Assembly (NCBI GenBank): GCA_028564705.1
Contig: JAPXFQ010002688.1
Coordinates: 1,240,001-1,304,000, forward strand
Reading direction: 5' to 3'
From: Apricaphanius iberus
Taxonomy: Eukaryota; Chordata; Actinopteri; Cyprinodontiformes; Aphaniidae
Length of the DNA: 64,000 nt
Position numbers and translations under genes: made by a program. Positions 35,675 through 48,215 of this stretch are shown piece after piece. The stretch's first letter is position 1. Each line of letters opens with the position of its first letter. Under the pieces are notes generated by a model. That model searched no databases. It had not been told where the DNA came from and saw only the letters and a list, made by a program, of their open reading frames with translations.

Positions 35675-35790
35675 TGAGAGGAAAAACTCCCCTTTAACAG
35701 GAAGAAACCTCCGGCAGAATCTGGCTCAGTACAAGCAGTCATCTGCCACGACTCTCTGGGGGTACGAGAAGACATGGAGGAGACAAAAAG
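35675..35790. repeat. Interspersed fish repeat fragment
   Basis: GAGAGGAAAAACTCCCCTTT, AACAGGAAGAAACCTCC and GAATCTGGCTCAGTACAAGC form a phrase I know as widely repeated in fish genomes. The family is not named here. Confidence 0.6.
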
Positions 35791-37552
35791 AACAAAAGGA
35801 ACGGATGTTTTTTTTTTTTCATTTTGTCCTTAATTTATAGATAATGCATCACTTTGGTTTGCTAGAGTCCAAAAGCCTTAGTAGTTTTGTAACACTTTGT
35901 AGACTAATGGAATGATTTTGTTTTGTTTTTCTTTAGATGGTTATGGTGTGCAGCATTTTGAGATGTTTTGGCCAACTTCATGTTGTAAGATGTGCAATTT
36001 AAGTGATATATATATATTTTTTTTGTCTAAACGCCTGACTGTAATCAGGCCTGGGTGTGGCTGAAATTGAATTCAGCTGTCTTGACAAAATTTGGTCTAT
36101 CCCAAGGAGCAATTTCTTTTCCACAAAATTGCCAGGTGGTTTTGATAGTAGTAATTCAGTTGAATGATCTGAAACATTTAACAAACAAACCCAGAAGAAA
36201 TCTGCAAGAATAAATGTTTTGTGAAACAGCATTTTCTTTCAAAAATGTCCTTACTCTGTATGTTTTACGAAAAAGCTTTCTTTTCAGCCTAATTTATGTC
36301 ATGTACAGAAGCAGGGACGGCTGGTGGATTTTTCTCCAGCGGGGGCAATGACTATGATGGCTAAATGTTAGCTGCCAAACGATTATTTTTTTTAACCTAA
36401 TTCATTACAGGGTAGCTGTGAATTAATCCTGACTAATTAACATTCCAAATATGACTAAAAAAACAACAATTTGCGGTGTAAAGGGACAAATCCAATTGCC
36501 ATAGCTCTTTTTCGTTAAATAAAGCAGCGCTTAATAGATTGTTTTATCTTTTAGCCAGTTGCTAAGGCAAACTAACTGGTTAACATTTTCTGAATTTAAA
36601 GCTGACTGTTTCTCAATCATGTTGGACAACCCTGATCATCCACTTAATAGGACTATCCTACGACAACAGAACGATTTCAGTCAGAGACTTCAACAGTTTT
36701 ACTAGAACAGACTGATACTGTAGAGGAGGAAACACTGAGCTGTCTATAGAGGTACTGGTTCAGACTGGGATCACTCTATTCATACTGGGAGAACCTGCCA
36801 GAGCTCCACTTAAAGCCATTCAGAGTATGAGAAGATGTGGTGGAGAAAAGGCTGTTATATTTCTGCTGTTCTTTATTATTTCCACACAGCTGCTGATACT
36901 GCTTTTGGATGATATAAATGTGAGGAGGGAGATGATATGTGTGATCTCGTATGAAACATAAGAACAAATGCAAGGTAAGGTAGAAATAACCAAAACATAT
37001 GAATAAACTTAATATTTGGCTATCAGGAGCTATGTTAAATATTAAATCAAATGTAATATAGACTTAGTAATAAAATGTCACAATTCCCCTTTTTCCATAA
37101 TGTAAAAACTCAGCAAACTAACTCTTAATCTAAACAATAGGACTGCATGCTCTTATTGTGAAGTTGCACATCTACACAGCTACTTCCGCTATGTGCTATT
37201 AGTTACTGCTAACTATTAGCAGTAATTTAAATCCGAAAACATAACTTAAAACGAATAATACGTTGGTATTTATATTTAACTGATAATCAGGTCCGAGCTA
37301 TTTTACCTCAAGCTTCTCCTGCTATGTTTTTCTCTCAAACGGTATTGTTTTGACTGATATACCATAATTATTATTTTTATTTCAGCCTTTTTTCTCTTTT
37401 CGTTTGTCTCCAACTCCCGTGGTTTGTCGGTACCCGTGTGCCTGCTGTACCCATAGACATCTCTATGGCTTTACGTCTCCGAGCACGCATCAGAGCGTAT
37501 TACGAAATCACGTTGGGGCAAGCACTCCAAGGCCCATGGAAATGCAGTGTAA

Positions 37553-38366
37553 TGGTTCATTCACACCGCAGGCTTTGTCAGCGTCAGCGATGTCAAGATT
37601 ACATGTTAAGTTTATGGCGGAGGCCGTTGGAGGAGCGTCACGGTCTCTGCGGCGCTTTGTGAGCTTTGGTTCCGTCAACTTTTCAAGCTTTTCCTGCTTT
37701 TCATGCTTCAAAGCTCAAAAAGCCAGCAGCGCAGAAGTTCAGCTAGTTGAAATTTTGATGGTGCTGACGGCCCTGAAGCGGCGTGTTAACCAATCAGAGC
37801 TTATAATTGTAGCGATGTCACTACACGTATTTTGAACGTCGTGGGAGCTGGAGAAACCTACATTTTAAGTCTAGAAAACGCAGATTTAAAAAAATCATAA
37901 CACTTACCGAAGACAGATGGACAGGCGCTCTTCGGGAGGAATAGAGAACCTGTAGTTGGTGTCCTGGTAGGAAATTTGAGCTCCGAAGCGGCCCAGGAGG
38001 TCGTAAAATTAGGCGTGGGACAGACGGAAGTACTGCTGAAAGCGAACCTCATCCATACGTAGCTCCTGGAGCAAATGGTTAAACTCCCCAAACTCAGAAC
38101 GCATCCGTAGAATAGGGTGTATCCACAAACGGCGCTTATGTTGCCGAAGTCGACGCTCTCTAGCTTTATTTAGCAAATAAAGCCAAGCCACACTCTGAAT
38201 ACTATCCGCCATAGTTCAGAACGTCCGGCAACAGAAGAAGCCCCACCCATGCGCTCTTTTATTGCTCAGAAGTGGCAGACTTTGCAAGCTTCAACATAGA
38301 AACGTCAAACTAGATGCTTTGTGAAATTTGCCTGACGCTGATAAAGCCGGCAGTGTGAATGCACCA
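37553..38366 (-). mobile_element. PIF/Harbinger-type element (814 bp) with transposase N-terminus
   Basis: The left end TGGTTCATTCACACCGCAGG is mirrored by the right end CCGGCAGTGTGAATGCACCA, and TAA duplications lie at 37550-37552 and 38367-38369. A 3-bp TWA duplication is the PIF/Harbinger mark. The - strand frame starting near 38212 reads MADSIQSVAWLYLLNKARER and later FGEFNHLLQELRMDEVRFQQ with YFRLS. This resembles the start of Harbinger DDE transposases. The catalytic part is missing. Confidence 0.88.
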
Positions 38367-40090
38367 TAAGGTCCAAACTTTGAAAAAACTACGAGAGCAC
38401 CTGGGGCGATTTTCACTCTGACTGAGATCGCCCCAAGGGGGCGGGGTTTTAGGTTGGAAAGTGATATTCACGCTGTTGATTGGACAATAATATACAGTCC
38501 TGGACCAGCAATATTAGACTCTTTTTCTCCTCTCTCTTTTTTCGGTGTGACTCAGGGTGATCATGGACTACAGAAGACTGAATGCAAGTTATTAGCTTAG
38601 CACAGCATTCTTACCTTTTCCAACTTGAATTTAGGGGTGGATCTCCATTCTTTCTTAGGATGGCTGGTTTTCTTGCATCATGAATACATGAAGATTTGAA
38701 TACTTTTGGAGGGCAAAGTTGTAAACCAAAGTCAGAATGCAACAAAGAGTTGCAGGATGTAAAAAATCTTTCAAAAGAAAAAGATAGTTAAACTTTAATT
38801 TCAGGCTTGATATTATGGCTATTGGTGTCTCATACACCTCACCAAAGGCGCATTTCAACAATTGGAACTTCAGGTTAATCTAACCCTATCTTTTTCTGAT
38901 GGGGTAATCTGTTGGGCTGGTCCTCTCAGCCACCATTTTTCCATACACAGTTGGCCCTTGATTGTTTCATCAGTGAGTAGCATCACTGATCAGCCCCGTC
39001 AGATGAAGTGGCGACATGGGCATATCAGGAACATCCAGTCAAATTACCCTGAAGTACCGATAGTACAAACGTGCCTCCTGTGTGTACTTTATCTCATATG
39101 ATGTCCAAATATGGATAAGATAGTTGTTATGGAAACATAGGCTCTTAATTTGAGTTTCTGTATGCTCTGTAGACCTTTTCGATAGTTTAATTTAAATATA
39201 AATTATGGTTTAGAATACTTATGTCTTTAAAAGTTTTATAAAAGAAATATGGAGCTTAAACAAAGCTGTGAAGTCTATTTATTTGAAAAAAAGAAAGAAA
39301 GTGGAGATAGGGAACCTAAATGTAGAGTTTTGCTCTTAAACTCCAAAAAAAAAAAGAAAAAAGAAGGGTACTCTGGCTAAAGTTCATTTAAATTTTATTG
39401 TTTTTATTAATTTAAACATTTTAATATTCTGAGCCTGAGTTTTTCCTTCTTTAAGATTTTATTATTTTATATATTTCCGCTTTCAAAGCTTTGAAAAATA
39501 TTTTTTCCTAAATTTGATAAACCTAAACCCCTGTTTATTTCCATAGATCTGAGTAAGAACATTTGAGTAGCATCTGGTCTGAGTTCCTAGCAGAAATGTT
39601 CCACTGATCTTGATGGATGCTGTGAGACCTAATAACCCATCGTAGGCCTATATCTCTGATTCCACCCAATATTGAAGCTCCGCTGTCGACACATTATACA
39701 GTCAGGATTGGATCCATCTTCCGTCTGACGGTGGCTGCAGTTCACAGTGGGACCACCAGGAGGAAGTGTTGCTTTACGTTTGCCATGACCTGAAGGCAGC
39801 AGGTAATTACCGAGGTGTGTGAGTGTGTCAGAGCAGAGAGGGGGCTTCCTATTCTCTAATATGCACTGATGAGAGTTTATCTATTCTATACTGCACGTAC
39901 CCAGAACTGATGTGACATCTCTGAGACAGGGGATCACGACCGGATCAGCACCTGCATATAATCACCATTTAAAAGCTCTTCTTTCAGCCTGAGACTTGGT
40001 TTGTTTCTTTCACAGAAATAAACACACACACATGTTCTCCTCTTTCTGTTCTTGCTGTTTGCATTTTCCCTGTGAGCCCATGCAGCCAGG

Positions 40091-40112
40091 TGTGTGTGTG
40101 TGTGTGTGTGTG
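40091..40112. repeat. (TG)n microsatellite
   Basis: Eleven TG units. The overlapping - strand ORFs with Thr-His repeats are artefacts. Confidence 0.95.
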
Positions 40113-40906
40113 CTGAGAGATTGAGAAAACAGAGGAAGGCTTGTGAGCCCTCTGAGTTCCTGTGGTTGCAGCCCTTCCTCCTCTCTTCCTCCCTTCCTCT
40201 CTGTTTCTCTCTCCCCACAGACAGCTCTGGATCTGACACTTAAATAAATATGAAAGTGCCCTATTTTTCCCCTTTCTGTCTGAGGTTTCACACACACTTC
40301 ATGAGCAGCAAAAGAGGACAAGAAAGAGGAGGGAAGGTTTCTTTCATCTGCCTTCCCTTCGCAGAGCAAATTAGAGACTTAAAAAAAGAGGCCACAAAAC
40401 CAATTATGAATTAAAGCTAATAATTGTTTTGTGCCTTTGTAGATGATTTTTATTGTTATACCATTTTTGATGATAACACAGTCTGAAACACACCAGACTT
40501 TTTAGAGAAAAGATGAATCCTATTTCACTCTATGGCCCTCATTCCTACCCCTAACCCACACACTTCTCAGGGCAAATTGGCATGGCTTTCAAGTCTCCAG
40601 AGGCTGAGATTTATCAGGGGCACACTAAAAGTGAAGCAGTAGGAGCTGCACTTCCAAATACTGCATATATCAAAATTTTTCATCAGTTAACATGTTAGAA
40701 TTGTGGGGTAACAACTGTAATGTTTGAAATGTTTGAGATAACTGCTAAACCCTTATAAGACTAAAAATAGCAAGTAAATGTTTAACAATTTAAGCTATTT
40801 TTGTTTTCTTCACAACCATTTTTGGTGGTTTTGCCGTTTACTTATTTTATGTTGTGAAGTGTACAAACGTTAAACACCTAAAGACTTTAATAAAAAGCAA
40901 GACAAG

Positions 40907-42505
40907 GCAAACTTTCAACACAAGGCAATTCAAGGTGCTTTACATGATTCAGTGCTAATGAAACCAAGTACATGATAAAAATATGAACATTAAAACAGAT
41001 CATTACTAAAAGAAATACATTTAGTAACTGAAGCATAAAATAAAATGTATGTGAGAGTATGAAATTTTAAAACAAATAAAATATAAGAATCCATCAATAA
41101 AAAGGGAAAGTGTAAAGAACAAATGTATGCAAAAGAATATAAATTAAAAACAGATAAAACACTGTCTGATAAAAAATAAGAATAAAAATCAAACCATGAG
41201 AATCAAAGAGTGATAAAAAAAACGCAATTTAGGACTCAAAGGCAGCTCTGAATAGAAGAGTTTTAATGTTTGATTTAAAGGAGCCCAGCCATTCAGCATT
41301 TTTGCATTCTTCTGGAAGTTTGTTCCAGATTGGTGGAGCATAGAAGCTGAAAGCTGCCTCTCCCTGTTTAGTTCTAATTCTAGGAATGTTTAGTAAGCTA
41401 GAGTTGGAGGACCTGAGTGGTCTGCTGTGTTGGGAAAAGTGACAGCAGATCTCCAACATACTTTGGTGCTAAACCGTTCAGTGATTTATAAACTAGTAGG
41501 AGTATTTTAAAGTCTATTCTCTGAGCTATAGGGAGCCAGTGTAAGGATTTATGAACTGGGGTGATATGCTCTACTTTCGTGGTTCTAGTGAGAACACGGG
41601 CAGCCGCATTCTGGATCAGCTGCAGCTGTCTGATTGACTTTTTAGGTAGACCTGTGAGGACGCTGTTGCAGTAATCAATCCGGCTAAAGATGAACGCATG
41701 GATCAGTTTTTCAAGGTCCTTCTGTGACATTAATCCTTTAATCCTAGAGATGTTTTTTCAGGTGATAGAAGGCTGACCTTGTTATTGCCTTAATGTGACC
41801 CTGGAAGTTCAGATCTTATGCTGCATTCACACTGTACAGTTTGTCTGCGTCAGGCAACGGACTCAACGGAGGAAGTTTGACGCATGTACTTTTTAGCTTC
41901 CAAAGCTTGCTTCTGAGCAAAAAAGGAGCGCGTGGGCGGGGCTTCCCCTGCCCACGCGCAGGGGAAACACAGCAATCCTGTCCCCTGCTGTACATTTTCT
42001 ACAACTATGGCGGATCGTAATGAGAGTGGCTTGGCTTTATTTGCTAGATAAAGCTAGACAACGTCGACATCGGGTGCATCAGCGGCCATTATTCAGATGT
42101 GTTCTGAGTTTGGGGAGTTTAACCATTTGCTCCAGGAACTGCTTATGGATGAGGTTCGCTTTCAATGCTACTTCCTTCTGTCCTGCGCCCAATTTTACGA
42201 CCTCCTCAGCCGCATGTGAGCCAATGTACACAACGCACCCGGAGACTTTGATGGACCTCTGACGTACTCCACCATAGACTTTACATGTAATCTTGCCGCA
42301 ACTGAGGCTTACGCATGGGACGGTGTGAACGAAGCATTAGTCCATCATTACACCTAGATTACGGGCCTGATCTGTAGTTTTTAGTTGTATTAGCTGAAGC
42401 TGTGTGCTGACTCTTGATGGAAAACCTCCTTAGGTCTAAAAATAATTACTTCCGTTTTGTTTCTATTTAGCTGGAGAAAGTTTTGGGACATCCACTGTCT
42501 TTTAA
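40907..42505 (-). mobile_element. L2-like LINE, 5' truncated, with a Harbinger insertion
   Basis: The - strand encodes the end of an L2-clade reverse transcriptase. At about 42400-42500 it reads [15 protein letters not shown]. At 41398-41730 it reads KLIHAFIFSRIDYCNSVLTG, then QLQLIQNAAARVLTRT and LHWLPIAQRIDFKILLLVYK. At 41229-41459 a +/-1 frame change leads into GEAAFSFYAPPIWNKLPEEC and ends FRAAFES. The tail lies at 40907-40960. A 518-bp Harbinger element sits cleanly in it at 41819-42336, and removal of that element rejoins the LINE text. The frame is much less decayed than in the other L2 copies here. Confidence 0.9.
41819..42336 (+). mobile_element. PIF/Harbinger-type element (518 bp), shorter relative of 37553-38366
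   Basis: The ends TGCTGCATTCACACTGTACA and GGGACGGTGTGAACGAAGCA are inverted repeats, with TTA duplications at 41816-41818 and 42337-42339. Inside, on the + strand, is ATGGCGGATCGTAATGAGAG, followed after a frame change by SEFGEFNHLLQELLMDEVRF, the same transposase start as in the 814-bp element. Then it jumps to the right end. It is an internal-deletion derivative of the same family. Confidence 0.88.
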
Positions 42506-42514
42506 CCAATTGAT

Positions 42515-43455
42515 TTGGATGATTTGGATCGTTTAGACTGCAAAAGCTGGATAAACTCTCTCCTCTCCTCCAGTGCTTCCAAATTAGTGACTGGCTTTGC
42601 AGCAACTTTTTGGTTTTAAATTCCAAGAAGACTGAGACTTTAATAAATGCTCCAAAATTAATCAAACCTTGCTTCACTCTCCCCAGATACAAACTCAAAA
42701 GTAAACCTTGTACTCACATTTGACTGCACTCTAGGCTTGGACTCTCATGTTACTCTTGTTTCCTCCACCTTCGTGATATTGCAAAAAATAGACATTTAGT
42801 CTCCAGATCTGATCTCAAGAAAATCGTCCACACATTTGTATCATCATGTCTGGACTGCTGCAATGCTTTTTTTTTTTTACAGATTTAGACAACTCTTCAG
42901 TCTACTGTGTACTCGTTATGTTTGTTTGTTTTTTTATTGTTTAAATGTGTGCGTGCAGGGTTGTTGAGTTGGGGGGAGGGGGATATGATTTGAGACCATG
43001 CTTTTAATTCTGTGGGGAAGGGTTGGGAATGTGGTTTATATTGGGTAATTTTAGTCTGTAGCGGCATTTGAGATGCAACTCTTTATGACATACCTGCGTT
43101 AGCTCGTAAATGAACTCTGTCTTACCTGAAATTTTTATTCTCAGGCGCAGAACTTCCTTGTAGTCTGACGAACTCGTCTCCCAAACCAAGGGCGACAAAG
43201 CTTTCCAGCCACTAGATTATGGAATAGTTTACCCCTGCTAACTCTGATGAGGTTTTAAAAACCCCCAAAAAAACTTTTTAAACTGACCTCTTTACTCAAG
43301 CGTTTGTGTTGTAATTTTTTGGTTTTTCTGTTTTTTTTTTATATACTGTTTATATTTTTAATTGTCTTATGCTAATGTATTAGCTATGTTTTAGTGTTGT
43401 GCAGCAATTTGTGACCCATGTCTGTGAAAGACTCTATCATAAATAAACAATGATG
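42515..43455 (+). mobile_element. Second LINE fragment, + strand, L2/Rex-like
   Basis: Frames with stops give TLGLDSHVTLVS-like text around 42730-42780, then a stretch reading LRDIAKNRHLVSRSDLKKIV and HTFVSSCLDCCNAF (about 42765-42870). Near 43165-43240 comes RTRLPNQGRQSFPATRLWN followed by SLP. These are landmarks of the last part of an L2/Rex1-type reverse transcriptase. The piece between about 42900 and 43130 is decayed. It meets the inverted L2 copy head to head near 42510. Confidence 0.75.
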
Positions 43456-44908
43456 CACAATAATGAGCTTTCCAGATCAATCGAAACTTATTTTCTTTCG
43501 GTCATTGCTTCTTGAGGGGGAACGTGTTTACAAACTAAAGAAAATAAACTCCAGTTGATACGGCAATGGTAGGCAGATCCGCCTGAAAAAGTTAGCACCC
43601 CCTGCTGCCCTGGAGGGGATTTACTTTGCAACATTGACACACCAACAGAGAAGTATAAAAGGAAAAACCGTCTCCCTTAATAAGTCTGTGTCTGGGTGCA
43701 AACTTCCTGATGGAGAAGTCTAATCTAGGCTTTACTCTAAAAATGCTGTGTTGAACCAATTCTCATTCAGTTTCCATAGTCAGTCTTCTTGCATTGTCCC
43801 CTGCTATCTAATGAATCTGACCAGTTGTTTGAGTAATATTGTCTTGACATTTATGTCTTTTAGCTTTAGTAATAGGTTGAAAAAAGGCTGAATTTAATGG
43901 TAAAAGAGCTGCAACAATTTCCAACATATCCTGGTTTTGTTCAGCACTTGTTCTCTTGTATAGTGTCTGGATTAGAAATTGGGCTGCAAATGTGGGGAAG
44001 GCGATTAAAATAATTAATTACCATTAAAATCATGTATTGAAAACCGAGTACAATTAGTTTGTATGTATAATACACAAGCAAGCCTTTTTGCATTATTGTC
44101 TTTCACACAGTACAGTCACTGTCTTCTTTAAAAAACGATCTGTAATCTACAGTCTGCACCAAAGAGACACGTATTCTGTGTTCATATAGGCATATTTTGT
44201 TTTCACAGAGTTTTAGCTCAGCAGTCAGCCAGATACCAAATGTTTTTTACTCCTCAAATCAGAGAAGTGCAGCTGAGAAGAGTGGGGAATGAGAGAACAT
44301 CGTCTCCTGCTGCAGTAAAAACCAAACTAATCTCCCCCCCACAAATATATATATATATAAGGTCCACAGTGGTGGTTCTAGGGGCGGGGCCACAATGACA
44401 CTGCCCCCTGCTGAAATCTGATTTGCCCCCTGATGTCCCTGTCACTCATCTGTCCTTTTAATGATGATCAGGTTATAGGTGAGTGCAATTCCACGTCCAA
44501 ATACTAGTGGTGCCCATGAGTCAAATAGTAATCCACCAGTTTTTAGAAAATATCTGATTTATCTCGTTTTGTAGAAATATTTATTCAATGTTTAACAATT
44601 ATATGGATGGAATGAAGACAATTTAAAGAACAAAACATTTGAGCCATAAATGCATTCAGGAGTGAAAGTCAAGTGTTAGCTGCACATATACGAACACATA
44701 TAAAAAAAAATAGTAATGCATGTATTCTTACTTCACCCATTAACAGTTCGATCAGTTGTGCAAACACATTCAAATCAGTTGTACTTCCAGCTTTCTTTTA
44801 ATACGTTAATTTCTGACACGTTACTCAAATATCACCAAATAGACATAATAGTTCAAGAGAGTGGTCTGGAAGACAGTCATGGCTGAATCTTGGCATGTGG
44901 ACGCCAAG

Positions 44909-44997
44909 CTCCGTAAAGCCTCTATTTACCTATGGTAAAGGGAGAAATTAGGTCTCTTCTCTGCCATCCACCATAGGTAGAGAGAGGCTTTATGGAG
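44909..44997. repeat. 89-nt foldback: 27-bp arms, 35-nt loop
   Basis: The arms are 44909-44935 and 44971-44997. Read as RNA they would pair at 26 of 27 positions, counting two G-U pairs. The sequence core is AAAGCCTCT..TACCTATGG. It could be a MITE relic, a small foldback element or a hairpin RNA. Confidence 0.7.
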
Positions 44998-46802
44998 AGC
45001 AGCGGCCAAACGATGTATCAGTTCGAGTCTTTGGCTCAAGATGCTGAGTCAGCGCTGCCTGAAGCCACCAGCACGTATAGTAGCAAACAAGCACAGAGAA
45101 CCTAGCTCTAGCATCGATGCTAAGTAGCTTCAGGGGGAACTACCTTAGCTTTTGTTTCCTTATTCACAGTGTGTTTAAAACATATAGGTTAAACTACTTC
45201 GACGCTGTGGTCCTCCAAAGTGCGATATACGGATTTCAGCTTCATCTGATCCTCTCAGTATGCTTTTGTGTGTACGCGTAGCACCATAGACTGTAGCACA
45301 CAGGAGGAGCTATACTCCCCACGGGGCAGGGCAAGTGTGTTTGAGAGAGGAAGGGCGTCTCTGTGAGACCGTGCCTGCGACGTACACAATGGAAAAGATG
45401 TACCGCTGTCAGCCAATCGCAAAAGTCAAATGCAGTACCACACAATGACCATTAACAGCAGCACTAAGACGTTTTTAGACCAAGAAGTTTAGAATTTAAC
45501 ACGTTTACACAAAAATGGAAAAAAAAATGCCCTGAAACTGAAGGACTGTTTTGGTAACTACCCAGTTATACAGTCTATAAGCCAAAAAAAGGTTGTTTTG
45601 GGGTTTAGTTACACGTTAAGATTTTGCTCAGTGTGGATTAGAAGGTAATTTATCTGGTTCTCTCACGAAGCAGCTTTGTCCCTCCTTCAGGTGCACCTGT
45701 CTTATTAAAAAAACTTTGGTTTATTAATTGTTGACGTTTGTGATTTAATTTACAAAACAGAATATGGAAGCAACAGATTATACCCATTGACGAGTCCTTT
45801 TTTGCAGGATGAAACATTTGAGACCAGGCAAAGCAAATCATTTAATGAGGTAAACACAATTATCTCTCTGGGCTTCAGCTTTAAAAGAGGTTAGTTTCTT
45901 CATGGATTTATATCACTTGTAAAGAATTTTGTATTGTTTCCCTCCCCTCTCTGCTAGACTCCCCCTGGTTGCCTTTATTTATTTGGACCATGCACTCTAT
46001 GGTGAACCCATAATTTAATCTGAGAACGTTGATGCGAAAGATGAGGAGCCAAAAGGTTTGAAAAGGCCCTCACTGAAGATGCTGGTAAACTGCCAGGGTA
46101 TGCAGTGGTGATGGCATGTACACCGCCTGCGCTGGGAAACAAGTCAGTGTTTGTAATGATGATGAGTCTGAGCAAAAAGACAGACAGAGAGAGAGAGAGA
46201 GATGGAGAGCAAGAAACGTCTTGATTAATCATGATTGACTCATTCAGAGCCCACTCGTCTTTTCCCTCTCGCTCCCTCGCTCCGGCTCTCCTTTATGGCT
46301 TGATTACCGAGACGCAGTCTATCTCTCATTACCTCCCCTCCTCTGTCTCTCACTCCATTTTTCCATCTTTTTTTCTTTTCTCTCCATCTGACAGCTCCCT
46401 CCCACCTCCCACCCTGCCATGTCAGTTTATTCCACGGGAAAGGCTGTCAATCTCCATCTCACGCATCTCCTCATCCATCCATTCCTACCTTCATCCATCC
46501 CCATCGCTCTTCTTCCTCTCCCCTTCCTCTTCTCCCTGTCTCATTTACTCTGTTTTTCACTCTCACTTCACATATATTTCTTTCCTTTCTTAATCTTAAT
46601 TTCTCTTGTGTTGCGTTCAGATTGATATGTCGCTGTTGTCTTTGAGGGAAGCTCGGAAATGTGTCTGTCCATCTCTGCTGGCCTCAGCTGAAGCTGTTGA
46701 AGCAGTCGATGTTGACACTGCTGTCCATCCAGCGTTCTGACACAGACAGGGAGCGTAAAAATGAGAGCATCACAGTTTACACGTGCATGAGTGAATATTT
46801 TG

Positions 46803-47410
46803 TGCCATGCCAAAGTTTTCATATCCCTTCACCTTTTCACATTACAAATACAAGTTGGAATTTTTTTTATTTGTATTTTTTGTGATAAATCCAGACAATT
46901 TACTGCATTGTTGTGACATAAAAGGATATATAAGTTATTTTATTTATTTAATCATTACTTTTACAAAGAAATGCTGATATTTCAGTTGTTTGTCGGGCCC
47001 TCGTCAAATTGTGCCTTTCTAAAAGGCATACGAAAATCAATTTGTTGGCCACATGCCCTGAAGAAGGTTATAAAGCAACACAAACTTTTAAACCCATTTT
47101 CAAAATGTAATACGGCAGTAAAATGACACATCTCCAGAGTGAAACAGGGTGGTGGCAACATCATGATGTGGGGATGATTTTCTGGAAGAAGATTCATGCA
47201 GTCTAAAGAAAGGATGCAAATGTCAGTCTTTAGCTGTGTAAAGCTGGCAGAGATACACCCTAAAAGACAGCGTTGCCTCAAGATTTAAGGATCAGAAATT
47301 AACATCCTGCTTTTCAGATTTTTATTTGTAAGGCATTTGGAATACCATGTCTTTCTGCTACAGTATTTGCTGTTGAAGGCATATGAGTAATTTTGCTAGG
47401 TAATGCATAG
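46803..47410 (+). mobile_element. Tc1-like remnant
   Basis: The left end TGCCAAAGTTTTCATATCCC is the common Tc1 terminal type. At about 47140-47180 the + strand reads KQGGGNIMMWG-like, the transposase KHGGGSIMLWG motif. The right end is poor, around TTTTGCTAGGTAATGCAT. Most of the element is lost. Confidence 0.72.
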
Positions 47411-48139
47411 ATGAAGTTTTGTGAGTGATTTCTAAGCGCTAGACTTTAAAAGATTCATATGAGATACAGCATTTCTCTTCTTTCTGACCTTCCACATCTT
47501 ACCCTTCTGATATTTTCGTTTCTTAAAGAAAAACTTCTAACCCTTATCCCCTCTCTCATTTTCAATTCTATTCATCTGCTCATCCAATTTCTTTCCTTTC
47601 CATTTTTGAGGTCTTTTACCTTCCTTCCCCGTCTCTGTCTTTGACTCATAACCGGTTGTGCCGAATCTCCATTACTCACCATCTATCTTATCTCCCCTCT
47701 ACTGTGCTGAACATCTCTTCAACCCGACTCGTTTCTACTTTTCTGTCTCCAAAAACGGTTTGAAAAAAAAAAGTCCTAGCTGATAAGTTGTAAAAGCTTT
47801 TTCTGTTCTTGCAGTCCCTAGACCCTCCAGTATGCCACATAAAGACTGATACCACTTGTGACTTTTGCTTTAGATGTGAAACTAGTCAGGAATCAATCAG
47901 AAATCTTTAGGTTACATACATTATCCTTCACACTCATTGACAACCCTGGTGGTAATATTTCTATCAGCCTCGTTTGGCTGATAGGACATATGGAGGGAGG
48001 GATTTTTCCTCATTTCCCTGTCCACAATCTCGCTGACATGGGTGTCATTTGTTTCCCTCGGAATGATTTCATGTGTCCCCCAATTTCAAATGGGGAGAAA
48101 ATGGGCTTGACAGTAGAGGCAGTCTATGAAGATCAATCC

Positions 48140-48215
48140 AAAAAATAAAATCAGAACTTTATTGATGAAGCATTTTTCAAACTACAAAGCTTCTAGAGTG
48201 CTTTACAGATTAAAA
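48140..48215 (-). repeat. LINE-like tail fragment
   Basis: AACTTTATTGATGAAGCATT followed by TTTCAAACTACAAAGC and GAGTGCTTTACAG resembles inverted L2-like 3' ends common in fish. It is short and the family is uncertain. Confidence 0.5.

Noticed and set aside
39934..40369. Three overlapping - strand ORFs of 101-119 codons
   Set aside because: They overlap each other in all frames across a TG tract and pyrimidine runs, so they are low-complexity artefacts.
46619..46740. Possible exon after TTGCGTTCAG
   Set aside because: Acceptor-like and open for about 40 codons, but no donor, no family similarity and a stop soon after.
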